Shown: positions 42,984 through 55,699 of the stretch, piece by piece | How positions within the stretch are numbered: the stretch's first letter is position 1 | Layout: the number at the start of each line of letters is the position of its first letter | Source: Gordionus sp. m RMFG-2023 | Taxonomy: Eukaryota > Nematomorpha > Gordioida > Chordodea > Parachordodidae | Direction: 5' to 3' | Length of the DNA: 64,000 nucleotides | Assembly (NCBI RefSeq): GCF_954871325.1 | Contig: NC_088779.1 | Span: 513,121-577,120, forward strand | Position numbers and translations under genes: made by a program | Notes under the pieces: generated by a model | Told to the model about the DNA's origin: nothing | What the model saw: the letters and a program-made list of their open reading frames with translations, nothing else | Database searches by the model: none

Positions 42984-44399
42984 GTGACGATACATTGTAT
43001 ATAATGAACCTCACATCAAACCCAGAGTCGGGTATGCGATTCCTCACATTTTCCGCGAATAATCTCAGATGTATTCCGATGTCTCCTTGTTGAGGAATGC
43101 CCCCATTGAGTTCCAACAATTCCAACAGCTCATTATTATCGTCTCTAAACAGTATTTTCTTGGGCATAACTTTGCCGGAAGAGGCTTCCCCTTCATTAAT
43201 CTTGTAGTGGGGCCAGAGTCCTTCCCTGAGGTAAAATATGTTAATCTTGTAGCCGTAAAACTTTTGTCCCCCTCGTTAGCTATAATGCCGTAGGGAGAAA
43301 GTGGTATCTTGATTCCCATCTTGCGATCGCATATATCCGTGGGAATGTTCCAGAACACCTTAAAACCGGGTCTTCCGCCATCGCCCTCGTCACATTTCTC
43401 TTCCGAAAGTACGTCACATTCGGAGTCCGATTTAAAAGGCAAATTAACATCTATTTTCTCTACAATTTCGTTCACATTTATCGGAGGGGTGTCTGCAGTT
43501 AGGGCTGATAAAGTATGGTCAAGAAGCGGTATAGTATTCTCGCCTAGGGTAACGTAAACCTCCCAAATCGCCTCCTTGTTTGGTGGATAAAAATGATGGT
43601 CTTTGTAATTAAAGTTGTTATCTTCCGTAGACGGAACTATGATTGACGGGTAAACTTTATCGCCATTTAGACTATGGAGAAAGGCGCATTTGTTTAAATG
43701 GACGCCCTCGTCGCAAGTCACCTTAGCATACGTTGTTGAGCTTTGGCGGAATCTTCGAGATTATTTGTGTAGCTGAATTGTGTATCTTCTTTTAATTTTT
43801 ATTTAAAAATTTTAAAAATTATGGATTATAATTATTTAAAGTGTAGCCAACAATGTTTGCTTAAATATTAAACTTGACAAATTTGCCATTTATATATTAA
43901 ATATCATTTCACAATGCTAGTAAAAAAAATATAAATTCCCAATATTCCTCAACCCCCTCCCCCCCTTCCTCCCATTCCTTCATCCCCATAAAATAAATAC
44001 ACTATATTTTGTAAGGCATATTTATATATTTTTTGAACAAAAAAATATTTAAACCTAATTTTATTTTTTAAATAATCGTCATATTTATAAAAGTTTGCCT
44101 TCAAGGGCGCTTAAAACCAGAATTATTTAGAAAAAAAGTAATTACGACCATAGGTCTTCAAAAGAGGGGCATAAAAATTTATGGCAAATAAAGTCACTAC
44201 GTTAAGAAATTAAATTGATAAAATAAATTATAGTTCCATCTCCAAAAAATAATTTTTTATATTATTACCTTCATTAGATTCTTCAGAGTCGGAATTCGAT
44301 GCTTGTCGCAATCCATTGATGGCGAGAATCGAAACGCTACTTTGATATAAAAGACAGATTACGTAGCGTAGTCCCATGATGATAGAAAGCAATTCACAA

Positions 44400-45590
44400 G
44401 TTGAATCTTAAACAACAAAAATGAAGAGATATATAGGAATATAGGTATAAAAGAAGAAAAATAACATATGATCATTTAATATTCGTATAGTAAGAATTCA
44501 GCCAAAGATTTTTTCCGGGGTAGATCGGACCAGAATTCGATCTTAAAATCTTTATTCGTTAAAGTTGAAGAAGAAGAAGAACAAAGATCATATGTTTTTT
44601 TTATGATTAGTGTCATTAAATTTATTGCACTTTTCTTCGAAAAATGGTTGCATATTTTTCTTTTTTCGCATACGATTCACCGAAAGGAATTTTTTTTAAA
44701 AAAATAATCCGATGCAGGGACTCCGATATTTATCTTTTAAGATTATGCAAATTATATCACGTGTTTGGCTTGAGTGGATGCCATGTAAATCGGATTGCAC
44801 CGGAAGTAGTGGTTCCATTTTTAGAGGTTAACCGGTTAAAAAAAACGACAGCCCAGAGCTAATTTTTTTAGTCAAATAGTCTCACTGTAGACTCGAGTTT
44901 TAAAAAATAAAATATGGCTGAAAAAAAAAGAAAAAATTAAATACGCGCCTCTTAGCGAATTTTCTTTGGCAGGCGTATCGCGTACCTAGAGCAACCCGAA
45001 TCAGACGATTTTTTTTAGCCATTATACCAAATTATAGACCGGAAATGTATGTTTTATGTATGGTTTTTAAAAAACATAAAAATTAATTTGTCAAAAGATA
45101 TCTTTAGGGAGAATTCTTAAAATTATTGTTTTACATCTTTACCTAAGACTTGGGGATTCCAACGATTCTAACAAAACTAGTTAGGATCCAGAATGCTGAA
45201 TAGATTAAGATCTCTTTATATTCTTTTCCTGGCAAATTTTTGGACTCCACCAGGGAAAAATTTCCGATATTAATATCAGTTTTTTTCTTTTAAAAAAATG
45301 AATATTTATTTCTCTTTTATAATATTTTTCATTTTTCGATTATTTCTTTTTATAAAAATATCATTCCAAATCATTTTTTTACAAATTTATGAATAATAAA
45401 AATATTTATATTATGGATGGATGAATTACTGGCGCGAAGCCAAACCCCCAAAGGGTGTTAAAATGTATATTATTTTTTTTTCATACATTTCCTAAGAAGA
45501 TATGGGACATAAAAAAATGATATTATTAAATTAGGGTAATAAATATTTTTGAATAAAAGGCATAATTTAAAAATATTATTATTTACTGCC
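44400..45590. other. Upstream region of gene C and intergenic DNA
   Basis: This would include the promoter side of gene C (minus strand). An open frame at 44644-44862 (+) has no recognisable family. No repeat ends were identified. Confidence 0.4.
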
Positions 45591-45595
45591 GCTAG

Positions 45596-45793
45596 TAGTG
45601 TTGTTAAAACGGCACATTTTGAACCTATTTTTAAAAAAAGGCTAAACTCAATATTTTATTAGTAAAATTATTATGGAAGCCTTAAGATCTTGCACATAGG
45701 TGGTACAAAGATTCGAACATTTATTAACGAAATTTCGAGGCTTACACAATATTTTACTGGCTAAAATATTAAGTTTCGCCGTTTTCAACACTA
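45596..45793. mobile_element. MITE family 1 copy with 8-bp TSD
   Basis: 198 bp with ends TAGTGTTGTTAAAACGGC and, inverted, TAGTGTTGAAAACGGC. Flanks GCCGCTAG and GTCGCTAG differ by one base. The interior string TTATTAACGAAATTTCGAGG matches other family members. Confidence 0.92.
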
Positions 45794-46460
45794 GTCGCTA
45801 GTAGGAACAGAGGCTGATTTAGAGGTCTGAATTGGACGGGTTATCGTTTTTAAATTATTTTAACCTCCATTCTCCCGCCCAGTGTTTCGAAAAGTATTTA
45901 CCCCAACACCCACTGATATTTTTAAAAAACTTTGTTAAACCTCAGGTCCAATGTTTAAAACAAATAATTTAATTGGTATAGTTTTTTATATATATATTTT
46001 TGTTTTTATTATAATACGAGGTTCATAAAAAAAAAACTGACATGACTAAGGGTGAGTGAGGGGTTAGGTTTTTGTACTAAATTTTACAAAAAAAATTGAT
46101 ACTTTTATTTGTTTCGTATCTCTTTTTTAGATATTTCTTAAATGTCTCACAACAAGAGTTAAGATAGTCTTCATCACCCGCTATTCCTATTGGAGCCCTG
46201 CCTGGTACCTATTTTTTTCTGGCCCAATCAGATTAAAGATTTTTTTTTTACAAAAATTGGAATATACAATTCTAAAAGTTATTTTTATAAAATATTTTTT
46301 AGCCCGATAATTTAATTTTCTTCAAAAAATTGAAAGAAAAAAAAAAACTAATAAATGCAAATTTTGTGATTGTTGTCGTAAACATGAAAATAGGAAAACA
46401 AAAATAATTTAAAACATTTTGTTACGTTATGAGTTCGATCCAAGAAAAAAATATAATATT

Positions 46461-46594
<134 letters not shown>

Positions 46595-46599
46595 ACAAG

Positions 46600-48080
46600 T
46601 CTAGCTTATATTCCATGCCGTGCTGATGGCCAGATTCTGCAGTACTCTATGTCATATTAGAATTAAGCTACCAGCAAAAGTTAGACCCTAAAAAAGATTA
46701 GTAAGAAAAAAGCAATTTGATAGTATCTGTTTAAAAATATGATGGATCTTGTTCCTGGATCGACATACGACTCATTAAGTTCCGGCTCTCAATTGGAAAA
46801 TTTTGAATAAGAATAAGACAGTTGATGGAGATATTTAAAAAAGTAATTAAATTTTGAAAATCTTTAAAAAAATTATTCGGTAAAGTGATAGTTTGCTGGG
46901 CTTCGCTTCATTTATTTTTGGTTATTTTATTGAATGCTTTTTCTTAAATTTAAAAGTCAGCTGATTTTGACGGAAACGTTATTTAAATATTTGTATAACA
47001 CCTCACTTGTTAAATTTCGAGCCAACTTTATGTACAAAACTTTGTATAAATTTTAACAATTTGTATATCACTTTTTTTGCATACTTTTTCCAAAATATTC
47101 CATAATAAATATCAAAAATTTCCAAATGTTTATTACAATATTGTCCAAAATTTATAGGATTGGATAGGCCACATTCTACTTGTATTGGAGATACATTTCT
47201 TATCAAGATCAGATATTTAACCCTCAATAAACACCCCCATTAAACTATCTCCTAACTTTATATTCTATCTTAACGTGCACCTAATTAAATTAGATTAGCA
47301 TGGTATGGTTAATTGTACAATGAAATTACTCTTTTTTTTTATATACAGTTTTGATGTATTTTTACATTATATAGTATATAACTTTATATAATATCCAATG
47401 TCAATCAAAGTAATGTTTTAAATTTAGATTCGTAGATTACATATTTTAGTCTTATATAATAATATCTTATGACAATTATTATATGTTATACAAGTCAATA
47501 GATCAATATGATGTCAATCATTTGGATATTAAGAGAAAGCAGTAAGTTTTTCAAGATTTCCTTGTCATTAATTTTGTAGGTTTCCTTGTGATATAATAGA
47601 AATATTAGTTATTGATCTTTTCATTGGGATATTAGTGATTGTAATAGGTTGATTTATTTTTATTATACTATTAAAATATAAATTGTCACGTGATATTTCA
47701 ATTATAACAGTATTATTGGAAGCACAAATTTAAACTTTCAAGATGTTCGACAAATCCCCTATCGAATATCAGCTGTTCCATTTTTCATTCTCAAAAAATA
47801 TGAATTTTATGATAGCTACATCATAATTTATAGCTATCGTACTTATTTTTTTCAATAGATTGCCTGTTTTATTTACATTTTCTTTATTAAAGCATTTGAA
47901 AACCTCGTGCTGAAAATGAAGGTTCTAGTTCCGGTTTCAAAAAATTTTTTTAAGATTTACGCGTTTTTTTTATTATAGTTCTTAAATTTAGCGCGGTTTT
48001 CCAAAGGTTCCTGGTTTTCTTCTGGATCTTTTTTTTTCATTGATGTAAAAGTTAATTCATTATTGGATTATGTAAAAATT
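46600..48080. other. Intergenic, AT-rich
   Basis: No gene or element end recognised. The minus-strand open frame at 47227-47003 has no family resemblance. Confidence 0.4.
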
Positions 48081-49300
48081 TTAGGAAATTAATCGATGGT
48101 ATTGGTTTTAAAAATTGTAATTTAATATTGCACATAATATGGGTATTGGACCAAGATAATAGTTTACCAGTTCTAATAAGAAAGGGGAGGGCCGTGAATT
48201 GAGATCAAAGTTCCTTTTTAGCGTCAACGTTATAATTGGGAGCAAAACAGCTTAAGTTTATCCTATGCATGGGATGTTTAATCAGGAGGTTTTAGTCAGT
48301 GAGAGTATAAAGCTGAGATAATTGCACTATATCATATTCAAGGCTAACCGTTGATGTAGGTATAATCCCTCGTTGTGATCCTAGGATAAATTTGCGTTTT
48401 CTCCGCTCTTTAAAGAAAGCCAGGGCATGGCGATTAGTGGTAGGAATGTATAGTTAACAGGTAGCGATGGCGAATATTTAGCGAGTTTATTTTTATCGGA
48501 GTCCAGTAACGCATCGCTATTTATATTGGAAGGGGCAAGAGGATTGATGCACGAGAAATCTCAATGAGGGAGAATCGACTAATGAGAGAGACTTCCATAG
48601 ATCAATAGCCTGTAGAAGCAAAGGGTCAGAATGTTTTGTGAGTGTGTGTATGATGGGCTCGCATGACAGGCGAGAGGATATGAACACACTAAAGGAAAGT
48701 AGGGAGGGCGACCTTATACCAATGCCACAGGATTTGGTAGGGTTTTTAATAAATATTTGTCATTAATAAAATGATATAGAGGCTTATTAAATAGACTCAT
48801 AATTTTTTGTGGATTATATATAAATATTATGAATTAATGAAATAAAATTATTCATAGATATAATTGTATTAATTTGATGTTCTTCGTTTTATAGGGATTA
48901 TTTTTTAAAAAATAATATTTATTCAGGGGTTATTTAATATAATTTTGGAAGAATTTGTTTATACTTTCTATTAAAATGTTGTTTAAAATTTATTTTTTAT
49001 AAAAAAAACATCAATATTTATCTCTTATTTTAATAAAATATTTTTTACTAGAAAATAATAAAAATATAGATGGCATTAAATATTTGTGGGTAAATATATT
49101 AAAAGAATTTTATAAAATATATAAAACATTTAATTTTCTTTTAAATTTATTAATTTTACTCATTTTCGCCATGCTATCCTAATATTTGATTGGGCAATTA
49201 CTAAATGATTTATAAATTATTTTAGAAATTTAAACCTAAGGATACACCATACCTGGACCTAAAAAATATGGCTATATAGGTTGTCACGTATATATATTTA
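48080..49300. repeat. Dispersed repeat R1, first copy (contains a LINE insertion)
   Basis: Matches 50430-51180 plus 55567-55690 (shared strings include GGTATTGGTTTTAAAAAT, AAGAAAGGGGA/GAAAGGGGAT, TATGAATTAATGAAATAAA and ACTAAATGATTTATAAA). Here the unit is interrupted by a LINE fragment at about 48190-48740 that the second copy lacks. A partial third copy is at 61970-62110. Confidence 0.8.
48190..48740 (-). mobile_element. LINE middle fragment, probably the RPD-domain family
   Basis: The minus strand, read from about 48735, gives GIGIRSPSLLSFSVFISSRL, then LLLQAIDLWKSL, then LAFFKERRKRKF near 48390. I recall a GLGIRxxxxLALPAFL block between the RT and the C-terminal domain of the family with GTQQGDPLGP and RPD motifs, so this likely fills the gap between the parts seen at 13960-15380. 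It is GC-richer than the flanks and inserted in repeat R1. Confidence 0.6.
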
Positions 49301-50430
49301 CAATGTAACCATTATAATACTTGCTCTTATAGTAATTTTAATTTTTAAAAATGTCTAATTTCATCTATCCTTTACATTTTAAATTGTATCTGTATCAAGA
49401 TAACTTTTTAGGAGCTGTATCTGTAATAGATAAATTTTTAGTCGATGTATCTGTATCTAGATAAATTTTTAGACGTTACGTCATTGTTTCACCCAATATT
49501 ATTATTAACTTCTATGATTACCACATTTCTATAAATTAAATTACTTGACTAATGACCAGAAATGTATTCTATCGTGTTTGGAATATTCTTTCTACCCCTA
49601 CGAATTTCACACAATTTTGTCATGAACCTTTAAGAATTGATTATAATTTTACACTAGTTTTTTCATATTAACTCTTTTGATTTTCTTTAAAAAAAAAGAT
49701 ACCATCATCAAATTCGTGGAACAATTGGAATATTTTGATAAATTAGAATTATATATTTTTTTTATGTATATTAATTATTTTATCTAAGTTATAATACATG
49801 TTTATAGTATTGTCATATTTTTTATCGAAATAAATGGATAATAAAATTACAAAAAAAAAGATTACATCTTAGAAGAAATTCTAATGACTATGGAATTTTA
49901 GATGAAATATTATCAAAACTCTGACTTGAACATTCTCAAAGAAGATTAAAAAAAAATTTTTCATCGAAAAATTATATATTTACAATTTAATTTTTTTATT
50001 ATCCAAACATGTCGATTAATCTTTCTCCATATTTAATTTCAATATGTATTAGATTAAAATAAAATTTGATTTTTCTTCTCCTCTTTTATCGTATATTTAA
50101 TAATGACACTCGTTCCAGTGTAAAGTTGGAAAAATAACACATTTACGCTTACAGATACTTATATTATTATAATTATATGATATTAATGGGTTTGTTATAA
50201 AAAAAATTTGAAATACACTTTATTCGATAAATAGATACAAATAGCGATTCATTTTTATATCTTACATCTAATCAATCAAAGCCTTCGCCTTAAGGTCCTC
50301 AAGGTTCAAATTTAACAGCTGTTTAAAATTAACTGATAAACTAGACATCTAAGAGTAGAAATTATCCAATCATTAATTTTTGAATAATATTGGTGATTGC
50401 TTTTAAACCCAATGCATCGTTACTAGTTGA
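49300..50430. other. Sequence between the two R1 copies
   Basis: AT-rich with no gene. At 49385-49485 several TGTATCTGTATCTAGATA strings recall the interior of the small MITE at 19864-20034, so a decayed relative may lie here, without recognisable ends. Confidence 0.45.
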
Positions 50431-51181
50431 ATGATGGTATTGGTTTTAAAAATCAATATAATATCTAATTTTATAATGCATTTGTATTGGTATTGAAAAG
50501 CCAAGATAATATAAGTATTGTTAGTTACCAGTTCTATTAGGAAAGGGGATGGGCGTGAATACATGTTTTATAAATTTACAGGGAATTTAGGGCATTTTCT
50601 GAATAGACTCTCTGAATATGCCTTTAAATAAAATTATTCAATTCATATTTTCTTTTAAAAATATTTGTCATAAATAAAGTAATATAAATATTTAAATAAC
50701 ATTATTGTCCTAAATATCAAAAATACAATTAATAAAAATTGGAAACTTCATTTCCTTTGACAAAATATTTTTATGCTCAAGAATTTACTAGATAGAATCA
50801 TAATTTTATGTAGATTATTATTATGAATTAATGAAATAAAATTATTCAGAAATAATAATTGTATAATTTAATATTTTTATAACCATAATACGTTTTATAG
50901 ATATTTTTAAAAAAATTTTTATTCAGGGGGTTATTCAATTAATTTAAATTTTAAAATAATTTGTTTATACTTTCTCTACATTTTACATCATAATTCATAA
51001 AAGGTTGTTTACAATTTATTTTAAAATAAAACATCATTATATTCGTACAAATATTAGCAAAATATTAACTACCACTTAATATAAATATAGAAGGCATTAA
51101 ATATTTTCTAGGTAAAATCGTTAAAGGAATAATGTAATATTTATAAAATCTTTAATTTCTTCCCTAATTTATTATTTTTGC
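50430..51181. repeat. Dispersed repeat R1, second copy, left part
   Basis: Partner of 48080-49300. The copy is split at 51173-51181 by the MULE and resumes at 55567. It lacks the LINE fragment of the first copy. Confidence 0.8.
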
Positions 51182-52290
51182 GAATCCCGGAAAATAATTC
51201 CCCGGAAAAAAAATCCCCAGGAAAATAATTCACCGGAAAAAAATTCCCGGAAAAAAATTCCCGGAAAAAAATCCCCAGGAAAATAATTCACCGGAAAAAA
51301 ATTCCCCTAGAAAATAATTTTCCGGAAAAAATTTCCCCACTATATATAGAATTGCTAATGCATTGCTAAAGCTTTGCTAAAAAGCAATCAATCATAATCA
51401 AAAATTTATTACGTATATTTTTTTAATGATAATTTTTTAAACTTTTTTTAAAATATATTTAAATCATTTTTTTATTATAAATGAAGAATACTGATTAAAT
51501 GATATAGTATATAATTTTATTTTTATTTAATATTATTAGTAAGAAATTTATTTTTCTAGCTTATTAAAACAAATATACATTTTATTCAATTTTAAAATTA
51601 ACAAATATATATCCGTAAGAGGGCGTTATATGTTTTAATATGTATCCTTTTAGGAAACCGGAATCATGATTGGATAGCACTTTTTTTTATATTTGGGTAT
51701 ATATATACATATGACTCTTTGATGTTTAATTTATGACTAGGTTTAGAATAGTAAAACAATGGAAATTTTCTAAAGTAAATATTGCTGGCGTTATTTATCA
51801 AAATCTCTTCATTTTTGTTTAATTCGTGTATATTTACGTGCTAAGCATTATCCTAAAAATATTTTGAAAATAATTTGATTTGACCGATTGCCGAGCTAAA
51901 AACCGACCACTCACTAAATATTCGATTGACCAAATTTACTAGTAATATAATTTGAAAAATGTTGATTTTCGTTATATATATCTATAAATACGTATAAAAC
52001 ATAATCCTAAAAAATATTTTAAAAATATCGTGATTTGACCCGAAAACCGACCGAATGACCAAATACTGCATTGCTGGTTATCCATGGAAAAATCTTCATT
52101 TTTGTATTATACGCGTATATATATACGTGCTAAGCATTATCCTAAAAAATAATGATTTGACTGATTGCCGAGCTCAAAACCCCACTTACTAAATATTCGA
52201 TTGATAAAATTTACTAGTAATATGATTCGAAAAATGTTCATTTTTTGTTTTATATATCTATAAATACGTATAAAACATAATCCTAATAAT
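51182..52290 (+). repeat. MULE left inverted arm
   Basis: It starts with several closely spaced GGAAAAAAATTCCCC-type motifs (51184-51345), followed by a unique part (ATTGCTAATGCATTGC). Two direct repeats of about 285 bp follow (about 51795-52080 and 52082-52290), marked by CGTGCTAAGCATTATCCTAA, GATTGCCGAGCT and ACTAAATATTCGATTGA. The right arm has the same pieces inverted. An extra copy of the terminal motif, TTCCGGGGAATTATTTTTCT, lies further in at about 52430. Confidence 0.85.
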
Positions 52291-53307
52291 TCTTCAGAAT
52301 TAATTTTATCAAAATTTTTAAATATTTTATTTGAGAATTATTATTTCGTTGATTTATTTATAGGGAATTTTTTCTCCTAATTTGTTAATTTTGTAATTTT
52401 AATTATCTTAAAAACGGAGATTTTTTTTCCGGGGAATTATTTTTCTAGATTCTTTTTTAATATAGCTTACATTTAATGTATTTATTGTGGCTTTCGTTCT
52501 CTTCGCTACACTGCACAAGGTACGATTCCCAAACAATTTATTTTAAATGAAATAGTTACATTTCTCATATTTAAATAAATATATTATGCTAAGCTAACCT
52601 ATCTCATATTTTACTTTTAATAAACCTTTTATCGGTCCGTTGTCTCACCCCCTCCTTCATTATTATATAGGATTTAACTTGTAATATACAATAAATTTAT
52701 TGGATTTAAAACAAATTAAACAATAACATAAAATTTATCGAATTTAAAAACATTTAATGGTAAATCTAAATATATTTCCGCGAATATGAAGTTGGTGATT
52801 TATTTTCAAAAAAGATACTCCAGCAGTAGTCCGCCAACATATTTATACGATTCTTGCCGGGAATTTAAATTGAAAACTTAAGACCCCCAAAACGAAATTC
52901 TTTACCATTTTTCTCAAAAAGCAATCGATAAAAAATTATAAAAATTAATAAATTTATAAGGAAATATAAGTCTAACACTATCACCAATTTTCAGGGATTT
53001 TCATTTGATACTTTTTAAAATATATCCGTATAAAGACCTAAATTTTACCATTTTTGAGATTTCGAAAAGTTGCCTTTATACGATAATATTTTTAAAACTT
53101 GACGTGAAGGGAAAACTTAGAAAACGAATTCGAACTCAATGTCAAATTCTGCACCAAAACTTGTTTTTATTTATTTTTTCTCCCATTTTTCTTGTCACAC
53201 AGTACAATTAATAAAAATTGATAAAAACATAAATATTAAATAAAACATATACAATAATTTTAATCTATATATTTTCAACTTTTAGGTAGAGATATCAACA
53301 TCCAAGG

Positions 53308-53823
53308 ATGTTTTATCATCTAACTCAATCAACTCATAGAAAGATTCAGGAATTGGGGTTAGAATCATCATGTCGAAATGATCCAATGTTATGCTTATTT
53401 GCAGCTATGATCGATGGATTAGCATTCTTACCTATACACGATGTCAAACGAGGTATGGAGTATTTAAAAACCATTGTATCGGATGAAAACAAAGAATTAT
53501 TGTTTTATTTTGATAAAAATTATGTGAATGGAGAATTGAGACATGGGAAAAACTCTCAAAGGCAAGTAGAGCCATTGTTCCCACCAGAAGCATGGAATGT
53601 GTTCAATGTTACGATTGCTGGGGAAAATCGAACAAACAATGTATGTGAAGGATGGAATAACCGATTTAAGCATATTGTAGGCAACAAAAAACCGAAGATA
53701 TGGGAACTACTCGAAAAAATAAGGATGGAAATAGCGGTTGATATGGGAAAAATCGGCCAATGGAATATTGGGACATACACTCCCAAAAAAATCGTATTTA
53801 TGCAACGAAACAAACTATTTTAA
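53308..53823 (+). pseudogene. MULE transposase, C-terminal part only
   Basis: 171 codons. The start MFYHLTQSTHRKIQELGL is the block that follows the catalytic Glu in MULE transposases, AFLPIHDV follows, and RTNNVCEGWNNRFKHIVG is the hallmark block near the C-terminus. After a stop at 53821-53823 the homology continues in another frame (YLEERRDLPNFLSSI, to about 53923). The upstream catalytic D, D and E segments are absent; 52500-53300 shows no related sequence. A plausible splice acceptor (CAACTTTTAG) precedes 53285. As it stands this cannot transpose its element. Confidence 0.8.
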
Positions 53824-54399
53824 AAAATTTATGCATTGATTATTTAGAAGAGAGAAGGGACTTGCCCAATTTTCTCTCTTCAATTGGAGAACATATACGT
53901 TCTAGAATTGTTTCTTTTGAATAATATAATTTATTATTCTATATATCATTTAATAAAATTATAATTATTTCTTTTCTGTAACTTTTGAAAAAAATTCATA
54001 AGCAAAATAATAATTGTTAGATTAGAAAAATATAATACTCATTGCTGATAATCACCTCTGGATGTATTTTGATTAAAGTGGTCAGCATTTTTCATTACTT
54101 TTGGCAGTATTTAATTAAAATTTATCCTTGTAAAAACAAAAAGGGGCGCTATTTAAAAGTCAGTAAACTGTGAAAAACCTTTTATCATATTTCTAAAAAA
54201 ATGATTAAAATTTGTGTAAAAATAATTTTTCAATAAATACCTAAAAGTTGATGAAAGTGTGTAAAGGTGAACTAGATTTATTTAACTTTCGTTTTATTAT
54301 TTAAAATCTCAAATCCTCGAAGAAATTTGACTTTAAAAAACATTTCTATTTAATTAAATACTGCAGAGCAGATCCGGGTCACGGGATTTTTTTTCCGGG

Positions 54400-55566
54400 G
54401 AATTATTTTCCTAGATTCAAATTTACTACTAATATAATTTGAAAATTGTTCATTTTTGTTTTATATATCTATAAATACATATAAAACATAATCCCAAAAA
54501 ATATTTTAAAAATATCGTGGTTTGGCGGATAACCGACTCGTATATGTTTTACTCGTAATTATAGATATATAAAACAAAAAATGAACATTTTTCGAATCAT
54601 ATTACTAGTAAATTTTATCAATCGAATATTTAGTAAGTGGGGTTTTGAGCTCGGCAATCAGTCAAATTAAATTATTTTCAAAATATTTTTTAGGATAATG
54701 CTTAGCACGTATATATATACGCGTATAATACAAAAATGAAGATTTTTCCATGGATAACGCCAGCAAAGTATTTGGTCATTCGGTCGGTTTTCGGGTCAAA
54801 TCACGATATTTTTAAAATATTTTTTAGGATTATGTTTTATACGTATATAGATATATATAACGAAAATCAACATTTTTCAAATTATATTACTAGTAAATTT
54901 GGTCAATCGAATATTTAGTGAGTGGTGGTTTTTAGCTCGGCAATCGGTCAAATCAAATTATTTTCAAAATATTTTTAGGATAATGCTTAGCACGTAAATA
55001 TACACGAATAAAACAAAAATGAAGAGATTTTGATAAATAACGCCAGCAATATTTACTTTAGAAAATTTCCATTGTTTTACTATTCTAAACCTACTCATAA
55101 ATTAAACATCAAAGAGGTTTTTCATATGTATATATATACCCAAATATAAAAAAAGTGCTATCCAATCATGATTCCGGTTTCCTAAAATAATACATATTAA
55201 AACATATAACGCCCTCTTACGGATATATATTTGTTAATTTTTAAAATTGAATAAAATGTATATTTGTTTTAATAAGCTAGAAAAATAAATTTCTTACTAA
55301 TTATATTAAATAAAAATAAAATTATATACTATATCATTTAATCAGTATTCTTCATTTATAATAAAAAAATGATTTAAATATATTTTAAAAAAGTTTAAAA
55401 AATTATCATTAAAAAAATATACGTAATAAATTTTTGATTATGGTTGATTGCTTTTTAGCAAATCAGTTTAGCAATGCATTAGCATTTCAATATATAGTGG
55501 GGAAATTTTTTCCGGGGAATTATTTTCCAGGGGATTTTTTTTCCGGGGAATTATTTTCCGCTTACC
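54400..55566 (-). repeat. MULE right inverted arm
   Basis: Inverted copy of the left arm with the same internal direct repeats. It ends with repeated TTCCGGGGAATTATTTTCC motifs at 55511-55560. A further terminal motif in the same orientation as the right end sits at about 54388-54412, at the inner edge of the arm. Confidence 0.85.
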
Positions 55567-55690
55567 TATTTTTGCCCATTATAACCATAATATTCTAGTA
55601 TTTTAACTAAATGATTTATAAAACATTTTAAAAATTAAACCTTTAGAGACACCATATCGGGTTCTTAAATATAAATATTATAGAAGGGAA
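55567..55690. repeat. Dispersed repeat R1, second copy, right part
   Basis: Resumes the R1 sequence after the MULE (AACTAAATGATTTATAAA, then ATTAAACCTTTAGAGACACC, as in 49200-49260: AAACCTAAGGATACACC). Confidence 0.75.
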
Positions 55691-55699
55691 GAATATTAA

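Larger units (their letters stand above)
40565..44377 (-). pseudogene. Hyaluronidase (GH56) paralogue C, partial
   Basis: On the minus strand four exons line up with genes A and B: exon 1 at 44377-44269 (leader MGLRYVICLLY, ending SNEG like the others), exon 2 at about 43772-43015 (acidic extension, then FKVFWNIPTDIC, then NGGIPQQGD), exon 3 at about 41773-41696 (AVIDCEEY, keeping the catalytic Asp and Glu), and exon 4 at 40752-40565 (MRPKAKWGYYGFPYCY). Counterparts of exons 5-8 were not found downstream. The reading frame is not continuous and I estimate two or three breaks, so the copy looks dead, though quite young because the exons remain very similar. It stands tail to tail with gene B. 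Its introns hold a MITE, a LINE fragment and a nad6 scrap. An assembly error in part of it cannot be excluded. Confidence 0.85.
51182..55566 (+). mobile_element. Mutator-like element (MULE), 4.4 kb, long inverted repeats
   Basis: The flanks carry the 9-bp duplication TATTTTTGC (51173-51181 and 55567-55575), the size expected of Mutator-type insertion. Inverted arms of about 1.1-1.2 kb begin with GGAAAATAATTCCCC. The interior carries the C-terminal part of a MULE transposase (53308-53823, +). The uninterrupted R1 copy at about 49150-49190 corresponds to the pre-insertion site. The first six bases at each end do not pair well, so the exact termini are slightly uncertain. It is non-autonomous because the catalytic core is missing. 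Confidence 0.88.

Noticed and set aside
43069-43557. Plus-strand open frames inside gene C exon 2
   Set aside because: They are antisense shadows of the minus-strand hyaluronidase exon.
44644-44862. Small open frame upstream of gene C
   Set aside because: No recognisable domain, no splice or promoter context, and length is compatible with chance.
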